Assembly (NCBI RefSeq): GCF_905171765.1
Contig: NC_053397.1
Coordinates: 116,515,295-116,579,294 of the forward strand
Direction: 5' to 3'
DNA length: 64,000 nucleotides
DNA from: Bufo bufo
Lineage: Eukaryota; Chordata; Amphibia; Anura; Bufonidae
In this document: positions 10,707 through 21,260 of the stretch, in pieces
How positions within the stretch are numbered: position 1 is the stretch's first letter
How the letters are laid out: each line of letters begins with the position of its first letter
The notes under the pieces: generated by a model
Told to the model about the DNA's origin: nothing
The model's input: the letters and a program-made list of their open reading frames with translations, nothing else
Databases searched by the model: none
Position numbers and translations under genes: made by a program

Positions 10707-11143
10707 AAGAAATTGTACGGTTACATGGTATCCCGGAAAATATTGTATCTGACAGGGGTGTGCAGTTTGTGTCCAAATTTCGGAGGGCTTTCTGTCAAAG
10801 ATGTCAGATTTCATTGTCTTTTTCCTCCGCCTACCACCCTGAGACTAATGGGCAGACTGAACGCCTTAATCAGTCTGTGGAACAATTCCTGAGGTCGTAT
10901 GTTGCTGATGACCAGCAATTATGGGTTAAATACCTTCCGTTGGCTAAATTTGCTTTGAATAACCGTGTTAATTCTTCTGCTGGGGTCTCCCCTTTCTTTT
11001 GTAACTATGGTTTTCATCCCCGTTTTCATTCTGGGTTATCCGTCTCCTCGTCTAACCCTGAGGCGGATAGATTCTCTTCTGAACTGTGCACAGTTTGGGC
11101 CCGGGTTCAAATGAAGGGGCGCAAATTTTCTGGTTGGGGATAA
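10703..11143 (+). pseudogene. Chromovirus integrase core, C-terminal half
   Basis: This continues the integrase core in a new frame. IVSDRGVQFVS carries the second Asp, and AYHPETNGQTERLNQ carries the third acidic residue (Glu). The helix region YLPLAKFALNN and SPFFCNYGFHPR follow, as in gypsy integrases. It ends at a frameshift near 11125-11143, just before the GPY/F region. All three DDE residues can therefore be found in the copy, but in two different frames. Confidence 0.9.
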
Positions 11144-11144
11144 G

Positions 11145-11592
11145 GTGTGGTTATCCTCCAAGAATCTCTCTCTCAAGGTAGATTCTAAAAAATTTGCTCC
11201 TCGTTTTATTGGACCATATAAGATCATGGAGGTGATTAACCCAGTATCGTTTAGGTTGGAGCTGCCAGAGTCATTCCACATTCATAATGTGTTCCATAAA
11301 TCTCTACATAAAAGATATGTTGAACCAGTAGTACCATCAAAAGCCTCGCCTCTGCCGGTTCTTGTTAATGATGCTGTCAAGTATGTGGTGTCTAAAATAG
11401 TGATGTCAGGAAGGTGCGTAATTCCTTGCAGTACCTGATTCACTGGAAGGGGTATGGACCTGAAGAGAGATCTTGGGTACCTGCCAGGGAGGTTCATGCT
11501 CCTAGACTTGTTTGAAAATTTCATTTAGAACACCCTGAAAGGCCATTGCCTGAAGTCTTGGGTCCGGTGGCCCTTCGTAAAAGGGGGGGTAC
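11145..11592 (+). pseudogene. Integrase C-terminal module with chromodomain
   Basis: The GPY/F module is clear: FAPRFIGPYKIMEVINPVSF, followed by IHNVFHKSLHKRYV. A chromodomain comes next. Its first strand (KYVVSKIV) is in this frame and the rest (YLIHWKGYG, then [10 protein letters not shown]) in another, after a shift near 11405-11412. A TGA at 11513-11515 breaks the tail. Chromodomains on chromoviral integrases direct insertion toward marked chromatin; that is family knowledge, not shown here. The polypurine tract and 3' LTR follow directly. Confidence 0.88.
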
Positions 11593-12279
11593 TGTCACGG
11601 GGCGCCAAAGGCGCACTCGGTCTCCCATCAGCCGCAAAACTGGCTTAGCTTCGGGAGCGAGGATCTGTGTTTGGCCTCGTTCCCAGTGCGGCTTTGCTAG
11701 CTGGGAGGCTCCCTGCTCCTAGGTCTGCCTTGAGGCCGAGCTGATCACTCAGTGCTCGATTTGTCTGTCGGTCATGTGATGCTGGCCACGTCACATGACC
11801 CTCACTCCCCACTATAAATACAGGCAGCCTGCTGGCCACAGGTTGCCTGTTAATTTTAGGTATCTGGTGATTGTTTTGTTCCTGCATACTTACTTGAGCC
11901 TGTGTTCCCTGACGATTCTCTGCCTGCTCCTCCTGTACTGCGCATCTCTCCTGGTATCCTGACCCCGGCTTCCACCTGACGATTCTTTTTTGCGGACTCC
12001 TGTTGTACTTCGTTTCTCTCCTGGTATTTGACCTCGGCTTTTCCTGACTATCCTCTGCTCATTCCTTAGTACTGCGTAGCTCTCTAGGTATTGACCCAAT
12101 CCGTTCACGTTCCGTTATTTGTCTTGTCTGTCTTCCCAGCACGTATCCTAAGTTAGGGACTGCTGTCTAGTTGTCCCCTGTCATTAGGACTTGCGAGGCA
12201 AGTAGGCAGGGCCAGGGGTGAGGGTGGAGCGCAGTGGTCACTATCCTCCCCTCTGTGTGTAGTGTACGTGACCGTCACA
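11593..12279 (+). repeat. 3' LTR of the chromovirus
   Basis: 687 bp, same ends as the 5' LTR (TGTCACGGGG...CCGTCACA), preceded by a polypurine tract at 11579-11589 and followed by the GCCTA target copy. Confidence 0.93.
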
Positions 12280-12284
12280 GCCTA

Positions 12285-12700
12285 ATGTAATTAAACTCAT
12301 ATATAAACTAGAATAATTTTCATCAGAAGCCGATTAAACCATTAATGTGTTTTGAAATGTGGAAAGAAACTTGAGTACCTGGAGGAAACCCATGCAGGCT
12401 TGAATGACCATTAATGGTGGTTGCACATGGTGCAGATTTATGTGCAGAAAATCCATATGAAATCTGCACCAAAACCGCTAAAAATAACCACAAATAAATC
12501 ACCACTATTTATTGTGTTTTTGGTGCATTTTTATGAGGTTTTTATAGAGTTTTTGGTGTAGATTTTTCACAGATCTCACACAGCTCTTTTATTGAAAAGA
12601 GTGAAATCCACATAAAAAAAATAATACAATAATTGACATGCTGCGGATTTCATAATCTGCAGAGCAGGTTGATTTCTGCATCTAATTAAAAATGCAAAGT
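12285..12700. other. No gene; AT-rich non-coding sequence
   Basis: No open frame or repeat boundary can be supported. The region is A/T-rich with words such as 'tttttggtgcatttttatgaggtttttatagag', consistent with old repeat-derived DNA. Confidence 0.3.
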
Positions 12701-12714
12701 GTACATAAGATTTA

Positions 12715-14153
12715 CAAACGAAGGAGAAAACAAAACGAGCGTCACTCACCGATTGTAGAAGGTACACTTTATTCCAAGGCAGGAGGGGGGTGCATGAGGT
12801 GCAAACACAGCATTAACAAGCAACAGCCGTTTCGCGCGTGTGTGTGCTTCTTCTGGCTTTCCACCATTGACGGGGTCACGGCACATTCAAATGTGCACAG
12901 GAAGCCGCATCATCGCAATAATTACTTAATTAATCAACACATGAGCTTCCACAACGGAGGACAGGGATTCCTAGTCGATGGCGGGACCCATTCAATAGTG
13001 TAAGGTGCATGTGCAGGTACATAAAACCAATAAAACAATACAAATACGAAAATACAAATAATCCAGAGATAATTCATTATAGAAATACGCTCATATCTAT
13101 TTTTTCATTTAGTCCCAAGGGACCCATTGCATCTGTGCGTAAGATCCATTTTGTTTCTCTTATAGAAGCTCCCTCTCTCTGTCACCACCTCTCTCTGTGC
13201 GATTAACTATTTCAAGACCGGCAAAGGTTAATACACTAGGATTTCCATTATGTACCCTGTTAACATGATCTATTAACCGCGGGACCCCCTTTCCTGTTTT
13301 TAAAGAGTTTAGATGTTCACAGAATCTTTCGAATAAACAGCGAATGGTTTTTCCAATGTAGAAGCGTCCGCATCTACATAGAATTAAATAAACCACAAAT
13401 TTTCTGCGGCAGGTAATAAGTGGAAAAACCTTGTGTTCTATCCCTGCAACAGAGATCACTTGCAATTGGGAATTAAAGTTGCAGAAGGAACAGCTTCTGC
13501 ATCTCCTATTCCCTTTTGGTCTCTGTTCAGACAGCCATGTAAAGCGTTTTTTTTCTAAAATGGCTAGTTACTACTTGATCACGTATTGTGTGGCACCTTC
13601 GAAACGCTATCACTGGTTTTGTATCTTTGAGTTGTGATAGTGATTCATCCCTCACTAGGATGCTCCAGTTTTTTCCTATGACCTGTTTTATTTTTTCGGC
13701 CATGGGACTAAATTTAAAGGAGAAAGCAAAGGGTGGGGGGGATTTGGTTGTGAATTTTCCCTCCCTCAATTCTGTCTGGTGTACTTTTGACGCTTTTTGC
13801 ATTGCTTGATTAAGCAAATCTGGGGGGTAACCTCTATGTCTCAGCCATTTGAATGTGCCGTGACCCCGTCAATGGTGGAAAGCCAGAAGAAGCACACACG
13901 CGCGAAACGGCTGTTGCTTGTTAATGCTGTGTTTGCACCTCATGCACCCCCCTCCTGCCTTGGAATAAAGTGTACCTTCTACAATCGGTGAGTGACGCTC
14001 GTTTTGTTTTCTCCTTTGTTTGAAGATTATTTGTATACCCACTGCTGCTACAGGCTGAGCACCACCGTGATGTATCACTCCTGGGTACCTGGATCCAGCA
14101 TAACCATAGGTTCGGTGTAGTGCCACTGGTGTATCTCCTCTATATTTTGATAT
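12715..14153 (-). mobile_element. Penelope-like element with inverted terminal arms and 14-bp target duplication
   Basis: A compact PLE on the minus strand. It is bounded by the direct repeat GTACATAAGATTTA at 12701-12714 and 14154-14167. Its left arm (12715 to about 12905) reappears as a reverse complement at about 13848-14027, so the coding part lies between inverted copies of its own 3' terminal sequence. Inside are a C-terminal RT fragment and a GIY-YIG endonuclease, both on the minus strand. PLEs are retroelements that combine a telomerase-like RT with a GIY-YIG nuclease and are known for inverted or tandem terminal repeats. This copy is 5'-truncated and frameshifted. Confidence 0.85.
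13160..13817 (-). pseudogene. PLE reverse transcriptase end plus GIY-YIG endonuclease
   Basis: Reading right to left, 13817-13527 gives the post-RT region (FSFKFSPMAEKIKQVIGKNW, then PVIAFRRCHTIRDQVV), typical of PLEs. A frameshift at a T-run near 13545 separates it from the next part. Codons spelling a cysteine cluster (C..CSFC) near 13505-13480 precede the nuclease. The nuclease reads VYLILCRCGRFYIGKT, then RCLFERFCEH, the GIY-YIG fold with its catalytic Arg and His region, and ends LEIVNRTERGGDRERELL at 13160. The enzyme would nick DNA for target-primed reverse transcription. This copy cannot make a full protein. Confidence 0.83.
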
Positions 14154-14253
14154 GTACATAAGATTTATTCAATCTCATACACTTTGCTGGTACTGAAATA
14201 ACGCTGCATTTTTTTTACCGCGCGTAATTCGTACTGTGTGCAGGCACCCTTAA

Positions 14254-17200
14254 CCTCTTAAGGACATAGGGCGTACAGGTACGCCCTTGTGCCCTGGTAC
14301 TTAAGGACACAGGGCGTACATGTACGCCCTGTGTATTTTCGATCACTGCCGTGCGGCTGGCAGTGATCGGAACCCGGTGCCTGCTCAAATCATCGAGCAG
14401 GCACCTAGGCTAAATGCGCGGGGGGGTCCCGTGACCCCCCCATGTCGGCGATCGCGGCAAACCGCAGGTCAATTCAGACCTGCGGTTTGCTGCGATTTCT
14501 GAAGTTTCTGGTCCCCGCAGTCCCTGACCGCAGGGATCAGAAACTTTATATGCCATAAAAAAAGTTTTATTTACCCCCCCCTGCACCCCCGAATGATTTT
14601 TTATGGTGGCGGGAGGTGCAGGGGGAGGGTTGCGGGCGGTGTGGGCGGTGCGGGAGGCGGGCGGTGCGGTAGGCGGGATCGCGATCCCCCGCCCGCCTCC
14701 CCTTGTATAATCGTTGGTGTCTAGTGGGGATACCAGGGTGCCAGCACATTGCTGGCACCCTGGTATAAACGGCTGACATCTGCGATGCGATGTCAGCCGT
14801 TTAACCCTTTCCATACAGCGGTCCGTACGGACCGCTGTATGGAAAAGGTTAACAGCGCAGGGAGCTCCCTCCCTCTCCCATCGGGGGGCTGCTGTGCCTT
14901 TGCAGCCCCCCGATGGGGAGGGAGAGAGCCCCCAGAGAGCCCCCCGAGAGATCCCCTCCTTACCCTTCCCCGTCTGCGAAGTTCTGAGCAGTACTGAGCA
15001 GACGGGGAAGGTTCCCATGGCAACAGGACGCCTCTCAGGCGTCCTGCTGTCCATGGTGCTGAACAGATCTGTGCTGAATGGCATAGATCTGTTCAGTGTA
15101 AGTAAAATACAGTACAGAACAATATATATTGTACTGTACTGTATTATTCAGACATCAGACCCACTGGATCTTCAAGAACCAAGTGGGTCTGGGTCAAAAA
15201 AAAGTGAATAAAAGTGAAAAAAAAGTAAAAATCAAAAAACACATTTATCACTGATAAAAAATGAAAAAAATAAAATTCCCTACACATGTTTGGTATCGCC
15301 GCGTCCGTAACGACCTGATCTATAAAACGGTCATGTTACTTTACCCGAACGGTGAACACCATAAAAATAAAAAATAAAAAACTATGATGAAATTGAAATT
15401 TTGCCCACCTTACTTCCCAAAAAAGGTAATAAAAGTGATCAAAAAAGTCGCATGTACGCCAAAATTGTAACAATCAAACCGTCATCTCATCCCGCAAAAA
15501 TCATACCCTACCCAAGATAATCGCCCAAAAACTGAAAAAACTATGGCTCTTAGACTATGGAAACACTAAAACATGATTTTTTTTGTTTCAAAAATGAAAT
15601 CATTGTGTAAAACTTACATAAATAAAAAAAAAGTATACATATTAGGTATCGCCGCGTCCGTATCGCCCGGCTCTATAAAAATATCACATGATCTAACCCC
15701 TCAGATGACCACCGTAAAAAAATAAAAATAAAAACGGTGTAAAAAAAGCCATTTTTTGTCATCTTACGTCACAAAAAGTGTAATAGCAAGCAATCAAAAA
15801 GTCATATGCACCCCAAAATAGATGCCAATCAAACCGTCATCTCATCCCGCAAAAAATGAGACCCTACTTAAGATAATCGCCCAAAAACTGAAAAAACTAT
15901 GGCTCTTAGACTATGGAGACACTAAAACATTTTTTTGGTTTTAAAAATGAAATCATTGTGTAAAACGTACATAAATAAAAAAAATTGTATACATATTAGG
16001 TATCTCCGCGTCCGTGACAACCTGCTCTATAAAATTACCACATGATCTAACCTGTCAGATGAATGTTGTAAATAACAAAAAAAAAACGGTGCCAAAAAAG
16101 CTATTTCTGGTTACCTTGCCGCACAAAAAGTGTAATATAGAGCAACCAAAAATCATATGTACCCTAAACTAGTACCAACAAAACTGCCACCCTATCCCGT
16201 AGTTTCTAAAATGGGGTCACTTTTTTGGAGTTTCTACTCTAGGGGTGCATCAGGGGGGCTTCAAATGGGACATGGTGTCAAAAAAAACCAGTCCAGCAAA
16301 ATATGCCTTCCAAAAACCATATGGTGTTCCTTTCCTTCTGCGCCCTGCCATGTGCCCGTACAGCTGTTTACGACCACATATGGGGTGTTTCTGTAAACTA
16401 CAGAATTAGGGCCATAAATAATGAGTTTTGTTTGGCTGTTAACCCTTGCTTTGTAACTGGAAAAAAAATATTAAAATGGAAAATCTGCCAAAAAAGTGAA
16501 ATTTTGAAATTGTATCTCTATTTTCCATTAAATCTTGTGCAACACCTAAAGGGTTAACAAAGTTTGTAAAATCAGTTTTGAATACCTTGAGGGGTGTAGT
16601 TTCTTAGATGGGGTCACTTTTATGGAGTTTATAATCTAGGGGTGCATCAGGGGGGCTTCAAATGGGACATGGTGCCAAAAAAACAGTCCAGCAAAATCAG
16701 CCCTCCAAAAACCAAACGGCGCACCTTTCACTCTACGCCCCGCTGTGTGGCCGTACAGTAGTTTACGGCCACATATTGGGTGTTTCTGTAAATGGCAGAG
16801 TCAGGGCAATAAAGATACAGTCTTGTTTGGCTGTTAACCCTTGGTTTGTTAGTGGAAAAAATGGGTTAAAATGAAAAATTAGACAAAAAAATGAAATTCT
16901 CAAATTTCCTCCCTATTTGCCAATAACTCTTGTGCAACACCTAAAGGGTTAACAACGTATGCAAAATCAGTTTTGAATACCTTGAGGGGTGTAGTTTCTT
17001 AGATGGGGTCATTTTTGGGTGGTTTCTATAATGTAAGCCTCGCAAAGTGACTTGAGACCTGAACTGGTCCCTAGAAATTGAGTTTTTGTAAATTTCGGAA
17101 AAATTTCAAGATTTGCTTCTAAACTTCTAAGCCTTATAACATCCCCAAAAAATAAAATATCATTCCCAAAACAATTCAAACATGAAGTAGACATATGGGG

Positions 17201-17506
17201 AATGTAAAGTCATCACAATTTTTGGGGGTATTACTATGTATTACAGAAGTAGAGAAACTGAAACTTTGAAATTTGCTAATTTTTTTCAAATTTTTGTTAA
17301 ATTAGGTATTTTTTGGTGCAAAAAAATTTTTTTTTTTTACTCCATTTTACCAGTGTCATGAAGTACAATATGTGACGAAAAAACAATCTCAGAACGGCCT
17401 GGATAAGTCAAACCGTTTTAAAGTTATCAGCACTTAAAGGGACTCTGGTCAGATTTTAAAAAAATGGCCTGGTCCTAAGGTGTAAAAAGGCTGTGTCCTT
17501 AAGGGG
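14254..17506 (+). mobile_element. Non-autonomous TTAA transposon, copy a (complete)
   Basis: 3253 bp between TTAA at 14250-14253 and 17507-17510. The ends are CCTCTTAAGGACATAG and the inverted CCCCTTAAGGACACAG (two mismatches). The left part carries GC-rich palindromes (for example 14800-14850 and 14860-14915) and the right part AT-rich internal repeats. The phrase GGTATCGCCGCGTCCGTA recurs at about 15291, 15645 and 15999 (period about 354). A GGGTGCATCAGGGGGGCTTC block recurs at about 16240 and 16640 (period about 400). No transposase is encoded. Other copies of this family lie at 22277, 28637, 45930, 49438 and 52524. Confidence 0.82.
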
Positions 17507-17667
17507 TTAAAGTACATAAACCCATAAATATAGAGACTATTAAAGAAAATTATAGAATACAGAAATTATTTAAAAAACACCAATGTTAGGGTCCACATAG
17601 GCTTGCTGAAATATATGTACATGCCTGTGTTTTCTTTTGAGTACTCATGACAAATAAATTCACTCAC

Positions 17668-17826
17668 TTGCAGTATTTGTTCTTTCAATGATACAGTTTG
17701 CTTTAATCTCTCAATGCTGTGCTCCTGAGCAAGTAGCTTAGTACATTTTTCTTCTTCTAGGTTTTTAAGATGCTGAATCTTCTCTTGCAATTCTCTCTGG
17801 AGTTTATGTAGTGCTCCATGTAACTC
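17668..17826 (-). CDS. Host gene exon encoding a coiled coil (53 codons)
   Basis: On the minus strand, a polypyrimidine-like stretch ending TTTGTTTGTTAG lies just before 17826, and a strong donor GTGAGT follows 17668. The 159 bases between are exactly 53 codons with no stop. They encode a charged, leucine-rich helix (ELHGALHKLQRELQEKIQHL, later EEEKCTKLLAQEHSIERLK), a strong heptad-type coiled coil. The exon is phase 0 on both sides if this frame is used. It is unlike any transposon protein. It probably belongs to a large coiled-coil gene, perhaps a centrosomal or cytoskeletal one, with most of the window being intron. I do not recognise the gene. No other exon was found. Confidence 0.65.
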
Positions 17827-17857
17827 CTAACAAACAAATGGAAATTATTACACACTC

Positions 17858-18398
17858 ATCAACATTGAAACTGCAACACCAAGAAGGAAAAGTCAAGGAA
17901 TCATGGAAATCACAGGGTCAATTAACATGTTAATGACAAAAATTGAAACAAAATATTCCAAACATCTCATTTTTTTTTCCAGTATAGAGTATGAGCGCAA
18001 TGGGCAGAAATGCACATACTTACACACCTTGGCATGCCGTCAGTGAAGTTATTAATGCTTGAGGAATGTTCTTTTATACTTAATGGACTTGGGCACATGC
18101 ATTTTTAAGATCTGCTTCTAGCAGCATCTTTTGCAATTGCAGACTAATGACGTCCCACATGTGTTCAATGGGAGACAAGCCTGGAGACACTGCAGGCCAT
18201 GGTGGCACATTTAGGCCACACAGGCTGTTCACAGTAGCATGAACAACATGTGGTCTAGCAAAGCCCTGTTGAAAACACAGCTCCTAGGACACTATGGAGA
18301 AATGACCACTGGTTCCTTGACCAAATCAATGTAATGCCGAGTTGTAGTTGTTGTTAGTGTACCTGAAATGAAGATTGAAGGCATCCAGACATTATGCC
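17858..18398 (-). pseudogene. Tc1-like transposase relic, C-terminal part
   Basis: The minus strand reads, with many changes, QQGFARPHVVHATVNSL, then PWPAVSPGLSPIEHMWDVI (about 18270-18120). This is the Tc1 transposase region around the second catalytic Asp (changed here, in the 'QQDNARPH' position) and the catalytic acidic residue in SPIEH. The word TTGAAACTGCAACACCAAGA near 17865-17885 resembles the end of such elements. The relic continues after the hAT insertion, at 21261-21310. It is old: stops and substitutions are frequent, and no intact end pair was found. Confidence 0.6.
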
Positions 18399-19261
18399 CA
18401 GTGGCGTTGCAAGGGGGGTGCGGACCGCACCGGGTGACACCATTGATGGGGGTGACACCAGCAGGGCCGGCATTTACGAACCATTTGTATTGCCGTCTTC
18501 AGGAGAGGGAAAGATGTGTCTGGGATTCGAACCCACGACCTTCTGTATCAGAGGCAAAGCACTGCGATGCAGCCTCTTCCTGTGTCCCGCCCTGTATGTC
18601 CATATATGAAATTAGTGCTTGTGTATTTCAGAAACGCTTCTGTATCAGAGTCAAAGCATCTAACCACACGGCCATAAGAACAGCCTTGCTGCTGACTGAA
18701 AATATATGAGACTTCAACTGTTATAGCTGTACATCTATACACATGACAGCTGCCCTAACACACCCAGCACTGCTATATCTCTATATGACAGCTGTCCCAG
18801 CACACTCAGCTCTGCTATATCTCTATAAATGATAGCTACCCCAGCACACCCAGCTCTGCTACATATGATACACATGACAGCTGCACCAGCACACTCAGCT
18901 CTACTATATCTCTATATATGACAGCTGCTCCAGCTGTCATGTGTATTAGATGTAGCAGTGCTGGGTGTGTTTGGGCAGCTGTCATGTGTATAGATGTAGC
19001 AGAGCTGGGTTTGCTGGAGCAGCTGTCATATATAGAGATATAGTAGAGCTGAGTGTGCTGGTGCAGCTGTCATGTGTATCATATGTAGCAGAGCTGGGTG
19101 TGCTGGGGCAGCTATCATTTATAGAGATATAGCAGAGCTGAGTGTGCTGGGACAGCTGTCATATAGAGATATAGCAGTGCTGGGTGTGTTAGGGCAGCTG
19201 TCATGTGTATAGATGTACAGCTATAACAGTAGAAGTCTCATATATTTTCAGTCAGTAGCAA

Positions 19262-19337
19262 GGCTGTTCTTATGGCCGTGTGGTTAGATGCTTTGCCTCT
19301 GACACAGAAGGTCGTGGGTTCGAATCCCAGCAGAAGC
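19262..19337 (+). repeat. tRNA-like sequence with A and B boxes
   Basis: TGGCCGTGTGGTTAGATGC resembles a Pol III A box and D arm. GGTTCGAATCCCAG gives a perfect B box (GGTTCGAATCC) and a T arm with four pairs. Between them CCTCTGACACAGAAGG forms a weak anticodon-type hairpin. The acceptor stem is poor, so this is a tRNA-derived promoter unit rather than a functional tRNA. The same unit occurs at 61057-61131 (with GATAC in the loop) and inverted at about 60296-60356 and 18529-18690. Confidence 0.5.
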
Positions 19338-19484
19338 TTTTCTGAAATACACAAGCATATATATGGACATACAGGGCGGGACACAGGAAGAGGCTGCATT
19401 GCATCGCTGACATGGAGGTAAGTAGAAGTGTTTATTTTATTTTTTTTAATACCCGACTGTTACTGCCATGGGGGGAGCAGGAGG

Positions 19485-20280
19485 CACTTGATACTGGCAC
19501 ATGGGGGGAGGGGGGTTGGCACCTGATACTGGCACATTGGGGGGGGGGGAGATGGCATGGCACTATGATATTGGGACATGGGGGGGGAGAGAGGCACTTT
19601 ATACTGGCACTTTTGGGGGGGGGGGATGGAATGGCACTATGATACTGGGACATGGGGGGGAGGCACTTGATACTGGCACTTTTGGGGGGGGGGAGATGGC
19701 ATGGCACTATGATACTGGGACATGTGGGGGGGAGGAGAGAGGCACTTCATACTGGCACATTGGGGGGTAGATGGCACTATGATACTGGGACATGTGGGGG
19801 GGAGGAGAGAGGCACTTCATACTGGCACATTGGGGGGATGGGAGATGGCACTATGATACTGGGACATGTGGGGGGGAGGAGAGAGGCATTTGATACTGGC
19901 ACATGATGGGGGAGGCATCTATGGGGACACTTACTGGCACATTATTGGGGGGCATTATGGGGGACACTAGGCCGGCAGCCTATCAGAGGCTGGACACTGA
20001 GGGGCATCTACTGGGGCACTATATATGGGGCATTTTATACTGGTACATTATGGGGGGCACTAGCAGGAAAAAGGGGGAAAGGAGCACTATGGGGGAATTC
20101 ACTGGGGGCACTGTATAGGGGTATTTTATACTGGGACATTATGGGGGCACTATGGGGACATTAGCTCAACTGGGGGCATTACAAGGGGGTATTTTTTGCA
20201 CTGTCACATTAAAAGGAGAATTATTTCTACTAGGGGGGGGGGGGAGGGGGCATTATGGTGGGCTTTATTACTCCCACATG
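19485..20280 (+). repeat. G-rich minisatellite inside hAT foldback copy 1
   Basis: Imperfect units of the form GGCACTATGATACTGGGACATG followed by a run of G, alternating with GGCACTTxATACTGGCAC. The glycine/threonine/tryptophan-rich open frames here are produced by the repeat and are not genes. Confidence 0.85.
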
Positions 20281-20509
20281 GCATGACCCCCTAGTTGCAG
20301 CACCAGCCTCTCCCTGCTCTGTGACCCCTCTGCCTCTTCTCCAAATCCTTATTATGAAATCTTTCTCATTAGGATAAAGCACAACATCAGCTCCGCCGAG
20401 CCCCCGACCAAAGTGTTAAAGTGGCGTCCGAGATCCCCAAGGGCCAAGCCAAGTAACTAAGTTTTTATGTGAAATATGTTTGTTATACACATATAGCCTA
20501 CACTGTGCC

Positions 20510-21018
20510 CCACAATATACAGTATACCTCTACACTGTGCCACACAATATACAGTATACCGCTACACTTTGCCACACAATATACAGTATACCGCTACACT
20601 GTGCCACACAATATACAGTATACCGCTACACTGTGCCACACATTATACAGTATAACGCTACACTGTGCCCCACAATATACAGTATACCTCTACACTGTGC
20701 CACACAATATACAGTATACCTCTACACTGTGCCCCACAATATACAGTATACCTCTACACTGTGCCACACAATATACAGTATACCTCTACACTGTGCCACA
20801 CAATATACAGTATACCTCTACACTGTGCCACACAATATACAGTATACCTCTACACTGTGCCACACAATATACAGTATACCTCTACACTGTGCCGCACAAT
20901 ATACAGTATACCTCTACACTGTGCCCCACAATGTACAGTATACCTCTACACTGTGCCACACAATATACAGTATACCTCTACACTGTGCCCCACAATATAC
21001 AGTATACCGCTACACTGT
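20510..21018 (+). repeat. 32-bp tandem repeat, about 16 units
   Basis: The unit (ATACAGTATACC, TCTACACTGTGCC, ACACAAT) repeats with period 32 and few changes (tacctc versus taccgc, ccaca versus cccca). Because 32 is not a multiple of three, all frames stay open for long distances. The apparent proteins of up to 199 residues are artefacts. Copy 2 of the host element carries only about nine units at 62242-62527. Confidence 0.92.
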
Positions 21019-21260
21019 GGAGTCTGTTCTATAAGCACCATTGTTTTGTGGCGGCGGACAGAAAATAATCTGGAAGTGCCCCTCCCGAGACCAGGCTCTG
21101 ACTGCTAGGGGGGGTCTGCTGATCTAACGGATGCCCCCTATGGCAGTAGCACCACCATAGCCCCCATATATGGCTAAAAAATTTGCTGAGGGGGTGGGGG
21201 GTGACACCATTTTCTACCGCACCGGGTGACACCAGCCCTAGCAACGCCACTGATTATGCC

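Larger units (their letters stand above)
6847..12279 (+). mobile_element. Full-length Ty3/gypsy chromovirus with 5-bp target duplication
   Basis: A 5433-bp LTR retrotransposon. The two LTRs (6847-7536 and 11593-12279) are near-identical and the element is flanked by GCCTA at 6842-6846 and 12280-12284. The order inside is gag, CCHC knuckle, protease, reverse transcriptase, RNase H, integrase with zinc finger, and a C-terminal chromodomain. That order with a chromodomain defines the chromovirus branch of Ty3/gypsy. A polypurine tract (AAAAGGGGGGG) precedes the 3' LTR. Several lesions break the open frame, so this copy is not autonomous. Confidence 0.95.
18399..21252. mobile_element. hAT-type foldback element, copy 1, with 8-bp target duplication ATTATGCC
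   Basis: The ends are CAGTGGCGTTGCAAGG and the inverted AGCAACGCCACTG, each followed inward by an ACCGGGTGACACC block. The element is flanked by ATTATGCC at 18391-18398 and 21253-21260. An 8-bp duplication and CAG...CTG ends indicate the hAT superfamily. The 2854-bp interior encodes no transposase. It holds tRNA-like sequences in both orientations, a large inverted repeat of CAGCTGTCAT-containing units (about 18720-19215), a G-rich minisatellite (about 19485-20280) and a 32-bp minisatellite (about 20510-21018). It split an older Tc1-like relic. The sister copy is at 58488-62774. Confidence 0.88.

Noticed and set aside
13875..13915. Hammerhead core in the arms of the 12715-14153 PLE
   Set aside because: GAAAC and a possible stem are present, but the CUGANGA part reads CAGAAGA with the conserved U changed, so it is at best a dead derivative.
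14410..15084. Minus-strand open frame of 224 residues
   Set aside because: It lies in the GC-rich palindromic part of a non-coding TTAA element; it is rich in Pro/Gly/Arg, has no domain, and is not conserved in copies e and f.
19262..19337. A functional tRNA gene
   Set aside because: A and B boxes are good but the acceptor stem does not pair well and the copies sit in both orientations inside a transposon.
20510..21018. Regular 32-bp repeats as a CRISPR array
   Set aside because: The units are directly joined with no unique spacers, and the genome is eukaryotic.
20469..21108. Open frames up to 199 residues with repeating His-Asn-Ile-Gln-Tyr-like peptides
   Set aside because: They come from a 32-bp tandem repeat that keeps all three frames open; the same occurs at 62202-62617.
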